From the NCBI GenBank assembly GCA_030065855.1, contig JASJCT010000065.1, forward strand, positions 1 through 43,977: a stretch of 43,977 nucleotides of DNA, in the 5' to 3' direction. The position numbers and the translations under genes are program-made. The notes under the pieces were generated by a model. The model had not been told where the DNA came from. It made no database searches and was given only the letters and a program-made list of their open reading frames with translations. Positions 21,292-31,253 of this stretch are shown here, in pieces; within the stretch, counting starts at the first letter, position 1, and each line of letters opens with the position of its first letter. Source of the stretch: Myxococcota bacterium. Its GTDB lineage: Bacteria; Myxococcota_A; Polyangia; JAAYKL01.

Positions 21292-22865
21292 TGCCGATCC
21301 AGAGGCGCTCCGGCGCCCCACTAGGTAACATTCCCCTCACCCTGCCAGGGTTTCGCGGGCTGAACAAGCAGACCGAGAACTCCCTGCTGGGGCCGGAATG
21401 GGCCACCGAGCTTACCAACACGGTACTCGACCAGGCCAACCGCGTGGCAGCCCGCAAGGGCTGGGCCTCGAGCACTACTACGCCTTTGCCGGGCGGCGCG
21501 GAGATCACCCAGGTGATCGAGTACGCGACGACGACCGGCACTCGTCAGCTAATCGCTATAGCGGATGACAGCGCTTTATACCGTTCAACGGATAACGGCG
21601 AGACTTGGACAGACGTGACTGGCACGGCCACGGTCACCGACACTCAGATGAAGCTCCTGAACTTCAACGACAAGGTCGTGGGGCTCCAGGACGGCGACAG
21701 CCCCGTTGTGTACAGCGGGACTACCTTCTCAGACCTAACGGACAGCGGCAACGAGCCTCAGGGCAGGGCGGGGGCTTCTGCCTTTGGCCGGCTGTGGGTA
21801 GCCTCGGCAGACGGCGCCACTCTCCAGTACTGCGGGCTTTTGAACGAAGCCGACTGGTCGGGCTCAGACACGGGCAGCTTCCAGCTGCAGAACGTGTGGC
21901 CGGACTACGATCAGATCACGGCGGTATCCGAGTTCAACGGCGCCCTGGCCGTGTTCGGTGAGGAGAACGTCGTCATCTACACGGACGGGCAGGGCTCCGC
22001 CGTGGGCCTGGATCCTCTTCAAGCGTACGTAGTGGATACCGTGTCCGGCATCGGGTGCGTCGCTCGAGACTCCATCCAGAACGTCAAGGGCGACCTGTGG
22101 TTCCTCTCTCGAGACGGCATGCAGTCCCTGGCGCGCCTGGTACAGGAGAAGTCCAACCCGCTTATTAACCTGAGCACGAACATTCAGGATTACTTGATCG
22201 ATGCGATTACGGCCGCCAACATCGATCTGGAGGACTGCCGATCGGTCTACTCTCCGCGGGATAGGTTTTACCTTCTAAGCCTACCTGTGGGCAGCGGAGT
22301 AGAAGAAGGCCAAACCATTGCCTTCGACACCCGGGGGCGCCTAGAAGACGGCAGCGCTAGGGTAGTGGGCATCTGGTCCGGCCTGGTGCCGCGGGCTATC
22401 ACCCGCCGCCGCAACCAGGATGTGGTCATCGCCATCCGCGCTGCTCCTGGAGAGGTGGGCACCTACTCCGGAGTGTTCCAGGACGCCGCCTCGAGCTACA
22501 CCTTCGTCTACGAATCCGGCTGGCTGGACCTCACCCAGCAGGGGCTTCTGATCTTCCCCAAGATCCTGGAGGGCCTCCTGTTCCTGGGCCAGGACACGGC
22601 CGTAACCTTCAAGTGGGCGTTCGACTTCAACGACAACTTCACTACCCGCAGCGTCTCGTTTTCCGGCGTGGCGGGAACCGCCGAGTATGGCGTCGCTGAG
22701 TTCGCTGTGGCGGAGTACGGAGCCAGCGAGGGCCTGCGTACTGGGCGCACGCCGGGCGCCAAGAGCGGCCGCTACATCAAGCTGGGCGCAGAGGCGACCA
22801 TCTCCGGGGGGGAGGTGGCAATTCAGCAGATCGACCTGTACGCCAAGGCCGGGAGACTCCGATGA
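21291..22865 (+). CDS. Tail tube/nozzle-type protein, beta-propeller-like
   Basis: This 524-aa protein follows the adaptor as the nozzle follows it in podoviruses. It has repeated strand patterns (LIAIADDSALYRSTDNGETW, GRLWVASADG, NGALAVFGEENVVIY, GDLWFLSRDGMQSLA) that look like beta-propeller blades. This is seen in T7 gp12 and P22 gp10-like proteins. It would extend the tail and bind fibres. The start opens with MPIQRRSGA. The exact family is uncertain. Confidence 0.7.
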   Translation: MPIQRRSGAPLGNIPLTLPGFRGLNKQTENSLLGPEWATELTNTVLDQANRVAARKGWASSTTTPLPGGAEITQVIEYATTTGTRQLIAIADDSALYRSTDNGETWTDVTGTATVTDTQMKLLNFNDKVVGLQDGDSPVVYSGTTFSDLTDSGNEPQGRAGASAFGRLWVASADGATLQYCGLLNEADWSGSDTGSFQLQNVWPDYDQITAVSEFNGALAVFGEENVVIYTDGQGSAVGLDPLQAYVVDTVSGIGCVARDSIQNVKGDLWFLSRDGMQSLARLVQEKSNPLINLSTNIQDYLIDAITAANIDLEDCRSVYSPRDRFYLLSLPVGSGVEEGQTIAFDTRGRLEDGSARVVGIWSGLVPRAITRRRNQDVVIAIRAAPGEVGTYSGVFQDAASSYTFVYESGWLDLTQQGLLIFPKILEGLLFLGQDTAVTFKWAFDFNDNFTTRSVSFSGVAGTAEYGVAEFAVAEYGASEGLRTGRTPGAKSGRYIKLGAEATISGGEVAIQQIDLYAKAGRLR

Positions 22866-23881
22866 CCGACTACACGCAGAATACCAACTTCACGGCGAAG
22901 GACGGTCTTCCCTCGGGCAACCCGAGCAAGATCGTCTTGGGGGCTGAGTTCGATACCGAGTTCGCGGAAATCGAACTTGCCATCGCATCCAAGTACGACA
23001 ACACCGATCTAGCGGATCAGCCTACCGCCGAGGCGGGGGTAGATAACACCAGCCTGATGACGCCCTTGCGCGTAGAGCAGTGGGCTACGGCTAACCTCAT
23101 CGGCGGCGACGGTATCACCCTCACGGGCTTTTCCATCGCCTTGGACGTAAACAGCCTCACCACGCTAGGCGACCCCGTAGACGGGGCTAACGATTTCATC
23201 GCTCTCTACGACGCCAGTACCGGGGCTATGCGCAAGGTAGCCGCCAGCAACGTGGGCGGCGGCAGCGGAACAGTTACTCAGGTGGATAGCGGTACCGGCC
23301 TGACGGGCGGGCCCATTACCACGTCCGGCACGCTGAGTCTGGATACAGGCAACACCCGCAACACCGACCACGCAAGCGTATCCCTCATCGGGGGCACGGG
23401 CATCTCTGCCACGGGCCTAGGGGATCTCACGGCTAGTCGCACCATCACGGTCGATCTGACGGAGTACACGGACGGCTTCGACGCAACCAACCTGGCCGCC
23501 ACTACCGAGATGCTGATCCAGGTGGAGGGTACTCCCCGCCGGATGGCCTACCAGGACGCAGGCGGCCGCGTCATCGTGGAGACTACGACTACGCGCTCTA
23601 CTACCGTGGGCGACGGTAACGCCATCATCGTGTCCACCAACGCCTCCACCCTGTCCTACACCATCAACGATGACACCGCTGTGCCTATCCCCGTGGGCGC
23701 TGCCATTGTCGTGATTGCTCAGGGCAACACGGTAGACCTCATTGCGGACACGGGCGTGACGTTCGATTCCGTGCTGCAGGCCGGCGGGGGCACCGCTACT
23801 CGTACCGTACTTGACGGCGGCACTGGAGTGCTTGTGCACACCGGAAGCAACCGCTGGGCCCTGTCTGGAGACATCTCCTAA
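22862..23881 (+). CDS. Tail fibre-like protein
   Basis: This 339-aa protein begins with a segment common to many phage fibre proteins (MTDYTQNTNFTAKDGLPSG, then GAEFDTEFAEIELAIASKY). This probably attaches to the tail. The rest is Gly/Thr/Ser-rich and strand-like with near repeats such as SGTGLTGGPITTSGTLSL and IGGTGISATG, as in trimeric fibre shafts. It is probably part of the host-binding apparatus. The gene is coupled to neighbours by ATGA and TAATG overlaps. Confidence 0.75.
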   Translation: MTDYTQNTNFTAKDGLPSGNPSKIVLGAEFDTEFAEIELAIASKYDNTDLADQPTAEAGVDNTSLMTPLRVEQWATANLIGGDGITLTGFSIALDVNSLTTLGDPVDGANDFIALYDASTGAMRKVAASNVGGGSGTVTQVDSGTGLTGGPITTSGTLSLDTGNTRNTDHASVSLIGGTGISATGLGDLTASRTITVDLTEYTDGFDATNLAATTEMLIQVEGTPRRMAYQDAGGRVIVETTTTRSTTVGDGNAIIVSTNASTLSYTINDDTAVPIPVGAAIVVIAQGNTVDLIADTGVTFDSVLQAGGGTATRTVLDGGTGVLVHTGSNRWALSGDIS

Positions 23882-24738
23882 TGTTCGATCCGCTCCAGTT
23901 GATTAAGATGGGCGCCGGAGGGCGCCAGTACATCGAGATTAACCTCAGCACACCGCAGAGCGGCGTAAACCTCTACACGGCCGCGGGCTCGCCGACCATC
24001 GTGGGCCTGCCTCTGGTAGTGGTCAACATCACGGCAGCTATCAATGGCCGATCCGCGGGAGGGGAGGGCGCCACTATCCTGGCTGACTCTAACTTTCCTG
24101 CTAACACTATCTACCTCATCAACAACGGCACCTCTAATACGGTGCATGGCGAGGGGGGCGACGGGGGCAACGGCGGCGACGCCGAGTCAGACGGAGCTGG
24201 AAGCGGTTTTGCTGAGGACGGGTTTCCTGGAGAAGACGGGGCTCACGGTATTGAATTCACCAACGCCGCTATTGTGGTCTGCGATAACCTCGGCGCTGTT
24301 CGCGGAGGTGGCGCAGGCGGCGGCGGAGGCGGCGCTGGATCGTTTTTCAACAACGCTGGCGCTACATGCGGCGGTGGCGGCGGAGGCGGCGGTGTTGGCA
24401 GCCCCGCAGGTACAGGCGGGCAGCGAGGTTCACGGAACGGGGTTCTTGAGAGCATAGCCACAGACGGCACGGCGGGCAACGACGTAGCCCCTACGGGGAC
24501 GCCGGGTACGGGCGGATTAGGCGCCACACGTGGAGTTATTGTCTCCGGCGCCGGGGGTAATGGTGCAGACTGGGCCGCAGCAGCGACCGCTGGCGGAGCG
24601 GGTTCCGGCGTTTCCGCCTCAGGCGCCGCAGGCGCCGCCGGAGTCGCCGGACGGGCCTTCCGTCTAGTTGGCGGGGGGAGCGTGAAGTTCATCAATCGCG
24701 GCACCATTGCCGGCGTCGTAGATAACGAGGTGGTCTAG
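23881..24738 (+). CDS. Glycine-rich receptor-binding adhesin-like protein
   Basis: This 285-aa protein follows the fibre gene. From about residue 85 it carries glycine-rich blocks (EGGDGGNGGDAE, GGGAGGGGGGAG, CGGGGGGGGVG, TPGTGGLG) between variable short loops, and ends in a small strand-rich tip (VKFINRGTIAGVVDN). This recalls the polyglycine-helix sandwich of T-even gp38 adhesins, such as that of phage S16, where variable loops decide host range. Homology cannot be shown here; the likeness is in repeat pattern and place next to a fibre. Confidence 0.65.
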   Translation: MFDPLQLIKMGAGGRQYIEINLSTPQSGVNLYTAAGSPTIVGLPLVVVNITAAINGRSAGGEGATILADSNFPANTIYLINNGTSNTVHGEGGDGGNGGDAESDGAGSGFAEDGFPGEDGAHGIEFTNAAIVVCDNLGAVRGGGAGGGGGGAGSFFNNAGATCGGGGGGGGVGSPAGTGGQRGSRNGVLESIATDGTAGNDVAPTGTPGTGGLGATRGVIVSGAGGNGADWAAAATAGGAGSGVSASGAAGAAGVAGRAFRLVGGGSVKFINRGTIAGVVDNEVV

Positions 24739-25022
24739 TGGAAGCAGGAGACGTCAGCACGTGGCTGGGAATTGCGGGGTTCGTGGGCAGCATAGGGGCC
24801 GTATACGGGGCAGCGCGCGCGGCGCTGTCGAGCCTGATCAAAGGACAGGAGCAACTGCGCCTGGACCTGGCAGCCACTAGAGAGGCCCTGGACGAGCATG
24901 AGAGGAGTTGCCGGGGCAACATAGAGCGCCTGGTGCGCGTCGAGACCAAGCTGGACACTCTCCTGCAAAGTCACACCTTCGTAAGTCATGGGCCCGTGCC
25001 CGCTAGGAGAGAGACTGCGTGA
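24738..25022 (+). CDS. Small membrane protein with coiled coil
   Basis: This 94-aa protein has one N-terminal membrane span (WLGIAGFVGSIGAVYGAA, about residues 9-26). A helical, heptad-like segment follows (KGQEQLRLDLAATREALDEH and RLVRVETKLDTLLQ). The pattern suits a spanin-like or holin-accessory protein or a membrane-anchored virion factor. The GTG start overlaps the previous stop as TAGTG. Function is not certain. Confidence 0.6.
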   Translation: MEAGDVSTWLGIAGFVGSIGAVYGAARAALSSLIKGQEQLRLDLAATREALDEHERSCRGNIERLVRVETKLDTLLQSHTFVSHGPVPARRETA

Positions 25023-25468
25023 TCAAAGTACGCCGGGGGAAGTCCGAGGACGTTCCCGCCATGGTTGAACTTGGCGAAGTATTCTGGGAAGAGACTCCCT
25101 ACCGGGAGATGGACTACAGTGGAGAGGCAGCTGCCCAGGCTGCGCTGTTCCTGCTCGAGAATGGCATCGTACAGGTAGCGCAGGATGACGAAGACCTCGT
25201 CGGCTTCATCCTCCTGGCTGTCGGGCCGATTCCTTTCACTACCGCGGGCTTAGCCGCCAGCGAGCTTGCCTTCTACGTAGCCCCCGAAAAGCGGGGCGAC
25301 GGCGTGGGCCAGCGCCTGCTCAAGCAGGCGGAGAACGTGGCGCGCCAGCAGGGCGTGCGTCGCATCAACATGGTTCACCTGGGAGGCGAGATGGGTGACG
25401 CGCCCACGCAGGCGTACGAAGCCCAGGGCTACCGGGAGGGAGAAGTGCTCTACACCAAGGAGCTGTAA
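25019..25468 (+). CDS. GNAT-family N-acetyltransferase
   Basis: This 149-aa protein matches the GNAT fold. Strand 4 and motif A are SELAFYVAPEKRGDGVGQRL with the acetyl-CoA pyrophosphate loop RGDGVG. A helix (LKQAENVARQQG), then strand RRINMVHL and a C-terminal AYEAQGYREG follow. It should transfer an acetyl group from acetyl-CoA to a small molecule or protein; the substrate is unknown. It sits between tail and internal virion protein genes, an unusual place for an enzyme. Similar acetyltransferases occur in other podovirus structural clusters. Confidence 0.82.
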   Translation: MIKVRRGKSEDVPAMVELGEVFWEETPYREMDYSGEAAAQAALFLLENGIVQVAQDDEDLVGFILLAVGPIPFTTAGLAASELAFYVAPEKRGDGVGQRLLKQAENVARQQGVRRINMVHLGGEMGDAPTQAYEAQGYREGEVLYTKEL

Positions 25469-25471
25469 GAC

Positions 25472-26695
25472 ATGGCACTAGGAACTGCAGCAGCAATCGG
25501 CTTAGGCCTGGCGGGGGCCGGCAGCGTAGCCGGATCCGCGATCCAGGCAGGAGCCCAGGATCGGGCAACCGATGCAGCCATCGAGGCTGCTCAGTTCCGT
25601 CCGTTTGACATTTTCACGCCGGGCGGATCTGCCGCCTTCAATACTCAGACGGACAGCGTAACGGCCAGCTCGCCGCAGCTGGACCAGTTCGGGCAGCTAC
25701 TTCAGCAGAACATTCTGGGGGCGCTTGACCCCTCGGCTCTGTCCTCTCGAGGCTTCGGCCTCATCCCCTCACTGCAGAATTTCTCGCTCGAGCAGCTCGA
25801 GGGAGTAGACCCCAACGCGGACCTGGATGCGGCTCTGGGCCTGCGTACAGACGCTACGGGGCTCCTCAGCGGGCAGCTGGGCGGACTCCAGGCGCAGCTC
25901 TCTGGGCTCGCCGGGAACAGCCTTGGAATCTCCGAGGGGGCTTCTGTATTCGACCCGTTCGCCCAGTTCGCACTGGGCCGGGGTCAGGAGCTTCTCCAGT
26001 CGGACAGCCAGTCGGTCGTCGACCAGACTCTCCAGCGCCTCAGAAACCAGGCGCGTCCCGCGGAAGAGCGCGCAGTCGATTCCACAGTGCAGAGTCTCTT
26101 CAGTCGCGGCGTCCTGGGGGGCACCCAGACGGACCGCACCCTGGGGGAGCTGTCCCTGAGCCAGGAGCTAGCGGACATTCAGCGGCAGCAGGTGGCCGAG
26201 CAGGTCGGCCTAAGCCGGTTCCAGGCCAACCAGAGCGCCGGTCAGAGTCTGTTTGGGCAGGGCCTCGGGGCCCTGGGCGCCGGGCGCGACGAGCGCCGCG
26301 CTACCGCCAACCTCTTCGGCAACCTGGGGCTTCAGTCCCTAGGGCAGCAGAGGGGCCTCTTCGGGGACCAGTTTGCGGCCAGCACGGGCTTGGCGGACTT
26401 CACTGCGTCTCGAGGCCAGCAGCGCCTGGCCAACCTCCAAAACCTGTTCAACTTCGGCCAGCAGGCCGAGGGGGCCCAGCTCCAGCAGGGCCTGGCGGGC
26501 ATCTCAGGGCAGCTCCAGCTGAACCAGGATCTGCGCAACCTTATCGCTCTCGGGGGGAACCTTGGGGGCCAGCAGCAGGTGGCGAGCGGCCAGATCGCGA
26601 ACGCCATCCTTGCGGGGGCGCAGTCACCGTTTGGTGCCGGACTCAGTACACTGAGCGAGGGCCTTCTCACGGGGATCTTAAACAGTGGCGGTTAA
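25472..26695 (+). CDS. Internal virion protein, first of three
   Basis: This 407-aa protein starts with a hydrophobic Gly/Ala segment (TAAAIGLGLAGAGSVAGSAI), then is rich in Gln, Leu and Gly with repeated short helices (ASRGQQRLANLQNLFNFGQQ). Such composition and position before two further large genes fit the ejection proteins that podoviruses store in the head and send into the host envelope with DNA. A membrane-inserting N-terminus is plausible. Confidence 0.65.
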   Translation: MALGTAAAIGLGLAGAGSVAGSAIQAGAQDRATDAAIEAAQFRPFDIFTPGGSAAFNTQTDSVTASSPQLDQFGQLLQQNILGALDPSALSSRGFGLIPSLQNFSLEQLEGVDPNADLDAALGLRTDATGLLSGQLGGLQAQLSGLAGNSLGISEGASVFDPFAQFALGRGQELLQSDSQSVVDQTLQRLRNQARPAEERAVDSTVQSLFSRGVLGGTQTDRTLGELSLSQELADIQRQQVAEQVGLSRFQANQSAGQSLFGQGLGALGAGRDERRATANLFGNLGLQSLGQQRGLFGDQFAASTGLADFTASRGQQRLANLQNLFNFGQQAEGAQLQQGLAGISGQLQLNQDLRNLIALGGNLGGQQQVASGQIANAILAGAQSPFGAGLSTLSEGLLTGILNSGG

Positions 26696-28184
26696 CAGCA
26701 AATTCACCACCCTGCTCGAGGAGCACGGGCTCCGCAGCCAGGAGTCCATCCTCCGAGAGCGCACTCAGGACGCGATCCGCTCTACCCTCAGTGGGCTAGC
26801 CCAGACCAGCCTGAAGCCCTCAGAACGTAGCGCAGCGCGGGCCGGAGGCATTCTTGGCGCCGCCCTGGGCGCGCGCCTGCGCAAGCTCAGTCCCGAGCAA
26901 GAGCAGAACGCCAAGATCGCCCAGGAGGCACAGGACGCCTTCGATCGCTTTGAGCGCACTACCGAAACGTCTCCGTCTGTTGCGGGTACGGTCTTCAATC
27001 CGCAGACGCAGGAATTCGAGAGCGTCTCCGGGCCGGCGCAGGAGTTTACCTTCGAGGGGGACGACCCTCGCGTATTCTTGTCGGACGAGGACAACCTGTT
27101 CGAGTTCGAGCGCCAGTTGGCTATCGCCGCCATGAAGAACGGGCGGCCTGACCTGGCTGCCTCCATCGAACAGAAGCGGGTGCAAAAGCTCATTCAGCTG
27201 GGCCTGGCTCAGGCGGAGCTGGACAGAGAGTCCAGCCCGGGCGGCGCACCTGCGGACCAGGTGAAGCTGATGAACAACCTGATCCAGAGTTCGGAGCGGC
27301 GAGAGCTGGCCACCAAGGCCCGCTCAGTGCAGGCGCAGTCTGCCATCATGCAGACCTTCGGGGATCTGATTGAGGAATCCGGAGCGGAGGCGGGGGACTT
27401 CGGCGCCTTCCTGGACACGTCGGGTAACCTATCTAGCGGCTTCGTGAAGCTGCGCAACGCTGTGCGCGGCGTGGGGGCGGCCTTCGGGGCCTTCCTCGTG
27501 GGGGATCCCGAAGCCGGCGAGCAGACCTTCGGCTCGAGTGCGGAGCTGCGCAGCTCTCAGCGCTTCGGTAACCTGGTGGATGCCATCAAGGTACCGCCGC
27601 AAATAGCGGACAACGCGGTCCGCTCCAACCAGTACAAGGCCCTGATCGTAGACCTGGCCTACGCCACTGCACGCTCCAACGAGAACGCGGGCGGGCGCTT
27701 GTCCAACGATGACTACGAAAACGCTCTGAAGCAGTTGGGCGCCCGGTCGGGCGACCCTCGATCCCTGCTCAGCATCTTGTCCCGCAACCTCCAGGGCAAG
27801 TTGGCAGACCTCGAGTTCTCCGTGGACTCCTTCGAGGGCCGGGCCGAGGGCATCCTGCCCGAAGGCTTCGTCAGTCAGCGCATTCTGGGCCTGCCCCTGG
27901 AGGCCATTATGGCCCCGGCTACAGATGTGAACCGCCGCTTTGGCGGACTGCTCGAGGAGATCGAGGCGCGCGAAAACCAGGCCGCCTTCGAGGCGGAGGG
28001 CCGGCGCAACGTAGAGAGGGCCGATCGGGAACTGCGCCGAGCAGGGTTCCGGCCTATCCCGGATACTCCTTCTTCCGCGCCAGCAACGCCCACGGACAGG
28101 CCCCCGGCCGACCAGGCGGAGGTAGTGGATCCGGACCGCCTGCGCACCCTCCAGGAGCGCCTGGACGCTCTAGACCAGAACTAA
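26685..28184 (+). CDS. Internal virion protein, second of three
   Basis: This 499-aa protein is helical, with many Arg/Glu/Ala residues and a Pro-rich linker near the C-terminus (RPIPDTPSSAPATPTDRPPA). GTG start at 26685 overlaps the previous gene by 11 nt. No enzymatic motif is seen. It is likely a member of the ejection apparatus with the genes on either side. Confidence 0.65.
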   Translation: MAVNSKFTTLLEEHGLRSQESILRERTQDAIRSTLSGLAQTSLKPSERSAARAGGILGAALGARLRKLSPEQEQNAKIAQEAQDAFDRFERTTETSPSVAGTVFNPQTQEFESVSGPAQEFTFEGDDPRVFLSDEDNLFEFERQLAIAAMKNGRPDLAASIEQKRVQKLIQLGLAQAELDRESSPGGAPADQVKLMNNLIQSSERRELATKARSVQAQSAIMQTFGDLIEESGAEAGDFGAFLDTSGNLSSGFVKLRNAVRGVGAAFGAFLVGDPEAGEQTFGSSAELRSSQRFGNLVDAIKVPPQIADNAVRSNQYKALIVDLAYATARSNENAGGRLSNDDYENALKQLGARSGDPRSLLSILSRNLQGKLADLEFSVDSFEGRAEGILPEGFVSQRILGLPLEAIMAPATDVNRRFGGLLEEIEARENQAAFEAEGRRNVERADRELRRAGFRPIPDTPSSAPATPTDRPPADQAEVVDPDRLRTLQERLDALDQN

Positions 28185-28193
28185 GGAGCCCGC

Positions 28194-31100
28194 ATGGCTT
28201 TCAAAGCGGAGACCATCGAAGACGTAGAGACTCTCATGGAGGCTCTCGAGACTGAAGGTGCGCTTCCCCCGGAACGCCGGGCAGAGGCCCAGGCAGCCGT
28301 GAAGGACTTCCTGGCGCGCCAGCAGTCCAGGGACACCGCTATCGCGCCGGTAGAGATGGTCACGCCCGGGCAGAAGGCGCAGGCCGCTCAGGCCCGCCAG
28401 ATCAGCTCTCTGATCGCCACTAACCCGGTAGGCAAGCCGCAGCAGCGCCCCCGCCAGGCCGCCCTCGGCGGCGGACCGCTGGGCTTTACTCCGGGCGCCA
28501 CCAACTTTGACCCGGCGCGGGGCCAGGTGGGCGCCCCGCGCGAGCCCGCAAGCGATGATCCTTTCACCTTGGCCGCCCAGGCCCAGGCGGGGGGCGTAGA
28601 TGTCAACTCCGGCGCGGACCTTGTACAGCGCATCGGCGTGGGCCTCTCCGGCTACAAGGAACCCGCCCTCAAGGCGTTGCTCCTGGAGCGAGGCGCTCGA
28701 GAGAACATCCGCGAAGCTGGTATCGAGTACCCGGGCAACGCCCCGGTCGTGTTTCTGGACAACGACACCGGCCGCTTGGCCGTGCTGCGCCCCATTCGCG
28801 AGGGGGACGTAGACAAGCTCGGGGACAGTCCTGAGAACGTAGGAAAGCTCCGCGTTACCCTGGTGGATCCTGTAGGGATCGATGCGGGGGACTGGGCAGA
28901 GTTCGGCCCGACTGGCACGGTCGCCGGCCTGCAGACGGGCGCAGGCATCCTGGCCGGAGCGGCAACGGGCAGCCCTACGGTGGCCCTAGGCGTCTCCAGC
29001 ATGCTGTCCGGGGGCATCGAGCTGATGGCAGCTCCCCTGCGGGACAGGCTCCTGCGCAACTACTTCAAGCTGTCAAAAGAAGAGATCGCTCAGTTCTCAG
29101 ATCCTAACGAAGCGCTCGTTAACGCTGCTTGGGCAGCGGGCGGGGAGCTGGGCATTGGCGGCCTCATGCAGGGCATCAATGCCGTGCGAAGAGGGCGCCG
29201 CTTCATTCCCCCGGAAGAATACGACACCATCGTCGCGGAGATGGGGCGAGTTCGTGATGTCGCCGACGAGTTCCGCGCCGTAACCGGCGTGGACATGCAG
29301 CCCTCCGACGAGTTGGTAGCGGCCGCCTCCGGCGCCGGGGCCGGTACGCAGGCCGGGCAGCGCCTGGCTAGGCGCGCGCGCTCGAACGTAGGCCGCCTGG
29401 TAGAATCCGAACAGGAGAGAGTGGCGGCGGAGAACCTCAACACGCGCATGCGCGTGGGAGCCGGGTTCATCGATTTGACTAACCGTGCCGTCAATACCCT
29501 GGATCCGGCCAATCTAGTAGCCTTGGGCAACCAGCGGGGCCTGGCAGCGCCCAACATCGGGGACGAAGCTACTCGAGCGCTCCAGACGAGGAGACTCCTG
29601 GAGGAGGACGCAGGGGTCCCGGGGGCCCAGCGGGGACTCGAGCGCAGCATCGCCCGAGAAGAAGCCGCTTTAGACCAGATTAACGATCAGTTCAGCAGCG
29701 CCCGGGTCGTCCGTACCCAGGAGATTACCGCAGAGGGGCTCCTGAAGGCCGAGAACCGCGCTACGGCGGCGTGGGCCAACTTCGACAGTTACATGCGCCA
29801 GCACGGGCTGGTGATCCGTAACTCCGGCGGGCTGGAGCCGGGGGCCCAGATAGCTAGCCCCATCCAGCAGACCCTCAACCGCATCGGCCGGGACGGGGTA
29901 GAGAACCTGTCCGCGAAGCTAGGGCAGAAGCAGACGGCCTTTGTAGAGGACCTAGCGTCCCTGCGCGAGCCGACGCTGGATGCTCAGCGGCTGTACCGCC
30001 TGCACCGGCAGCTGTCCCTGGAGGGCACCCCAGAGGCGAGAGAGCTGGTAGCCGCTATTGACTCCCAGCTGTCCACGGGGGACTGGATCAACCCCGCCAC
30101 AGGGCGCCTCAACCCCGCCAAGGCGGAGCAGGCGCACAAGCGCTATGCCGCTGCTGCCAATGCCACTGAGTTTTTCGAACGCATGTCCCAGAAGGATGTG
30201 ATTCGCGCGCTTACGGATCTGCAGCCGGGCAGTACCGAGTTCAGCAATTTTCCCTCCAGCGCGCGCCGGGCGGTGTTCAACCCCCAGAACCCGGAGGCTC
30301 TGCGGGATGTCCTGGCCGTGACGGGCAACAATCCGCGGGTGCGCCAGGCGCTGGCTAAAGAGATGGAGGCACTGTACCGCCGCACGGTATATCCGGGCCG
30401 GCGCTTCTCTGCCGCCGACCACGACCGCTTCATGCGGGACTTCGGCGACCACATGGACCAGCTGTTTACCCCCGAGGACGCCGCCCGCATCCGCAACGTA
30501 GAGACCATGACCGACGCCGTGGCGCGAAGCCAGGCGCGCCTCAAGAAGGTGGAGGATACTCTCTCCAAAGAGTTCGGGTCTATCTGGTCCCGGGGGGACC
30601 GTATCGCCCCCGATCACTTTATCAACGAGGCCATGGCAAACAAGGGCGTGTCCCTCCAGCAGATGCGCAACACGATGAGGGTCCTGGACCGAGAGGACCC
30701 GGCCCTTGCTCAGCAGATGCGCGCAGAGATGGCCCAGTGGATGGGAGACCGCATGCTGGCCACCTCGTCCCTGCGCTCCGTAGGCGCCCTCCGGAAGCTC
30801 CGCAACGAGAACGGGGGCAAGATCGGAGCCATCATGGGGGCTCAGTACGTGAAGGATTTGGAGGTAGTGGAAAAGGCGCTGTCGTTGACTGATCTGGCCG
30901 AAGGCGCCACCGCCCGCGTAATGAACGAGGCCTGGGTGTCTACCGCTCGAGCGATCTTCGGTCCCCTGGATCCGAAGAACCGCGTACTGACCCGGATGAA
31001 TGAAATCATGCGCCGCCGAGGGGCGGCCAGCGCACTGCGCATCATGTCGGATCCGGATGCCCTGGGGCGCTTCGTAGAGCTTCGCCGCTTAGATCCTCAG

Positions 31101-31253
31101 CTTCTAGCTGTGCAGTCTACGCTGCGCCAGAACGCTATAGAGCTGGGGCTGGCGGAGTACTTCCGCGAAGCCGGCATTGACCTTGAGACGTTGCCGCCCG
31201 AGGCGGCTGTAGGCGAGCTAGATCAATTCCGCCGCATGTCAGGAGCACTCTAA
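28194..31253 (+). CDS. Large internal virion protein, third of three
   Basis: This 1019-aa protein is the largest in the window. It begins with an acidic helical segment, then a Pro/Gln linker. Near residues 240-285 it has a hydrophobic Gly/Ala stretch (GLQTGAGILAGAATG, then VALGVSSMLSGGIELMA) that could insert in a membrane. The rest is long alpha helices. Size, order and composition match T7 gp16-type ejection proteins. I see no lytic transglycosylase motif, which many relatives have. AAGGAGCCCGC precedes the ATG. Confidence 0.72.
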   Translation: MAFKAETIEDVETLMEALETEGALPPERRAEAQAAVKDFLARQQSRDTAIAPVEMVTPGQKAQAAQARQISSLIATNPVGKPQQRPRQAALGGGPLGFTPGATNFDPARGQVGAPREPASDDPFTLAAQAQAGGVDVNSGADLVQRIGVGLSGYKEPALKALLLERGARENIREAGIEYPGNAPVVFLDNDTGRLAVLRPIREGDVDKLGDSPENVGKLRVTLVDPVGIDAGDWAEFGPTGTVAGLQTGAGILAGAATGSPTVALGVSSMLSGGIELMAAPLRDRLLRNYFKLSKEEIAQFSDPNEALVNAAWAAGGELGIGGLMQGINAVRRGRRFIPPEEYDTIVAEMGRVRDVADEFRAVTGVDMQPSDELVAAASGAGAGTQAGQRLARRARSNVGRLVESEQERVAAENLNTRMRVGAGFIDLTNRAVNTLDPANLVALGNQRGLAAPNIGDEATRALQTRRLLEEDAGVPGAQRGLERSIAREEAALDQINDQFSSARVVRTQEITAEGLLKAENRATAAWANFDSYMRQHGLVIRNSGGLEPGAQIASPIQQTLNRIGRDGVENLSAKLGQKQTAFVEDLASLREPTLDAQRLYRLHRQLSLEGTPEARELVAAIDSQLSTGDWINPATGRLNPAKAEQAHKRYAAAANATEFFERMSQKDVIRALTDLQPGSTEFSNFPSSARRAVFNPQNPEALRDVLAVTGNNPRVRQALAKEMEALYRRTVYPGRRFSAADHDRFMRDFGDHMDQLFTPEDAARIRNVETMTDAVARSQARLKKVEDTLSKEFGSIWSRGDRIAPDHFINEAMANKGVSLQQMRNTMRVLDREDPALAQQMRAEMAQWMGDRMLATSSLRSVGALRKLRNENGGKIGAIMGAQYVKDLEVVEKALSLTDLAEGATARVMNEAWVSTARAIFGPLDPKNRVLTRMNEIMRRRGAASALRIMSDPDALGRFVELRRLDPQLLAVQSTLRQNAIELGLAEYFREAGIDLETLPPEAAVGELDQFRRMSGAL

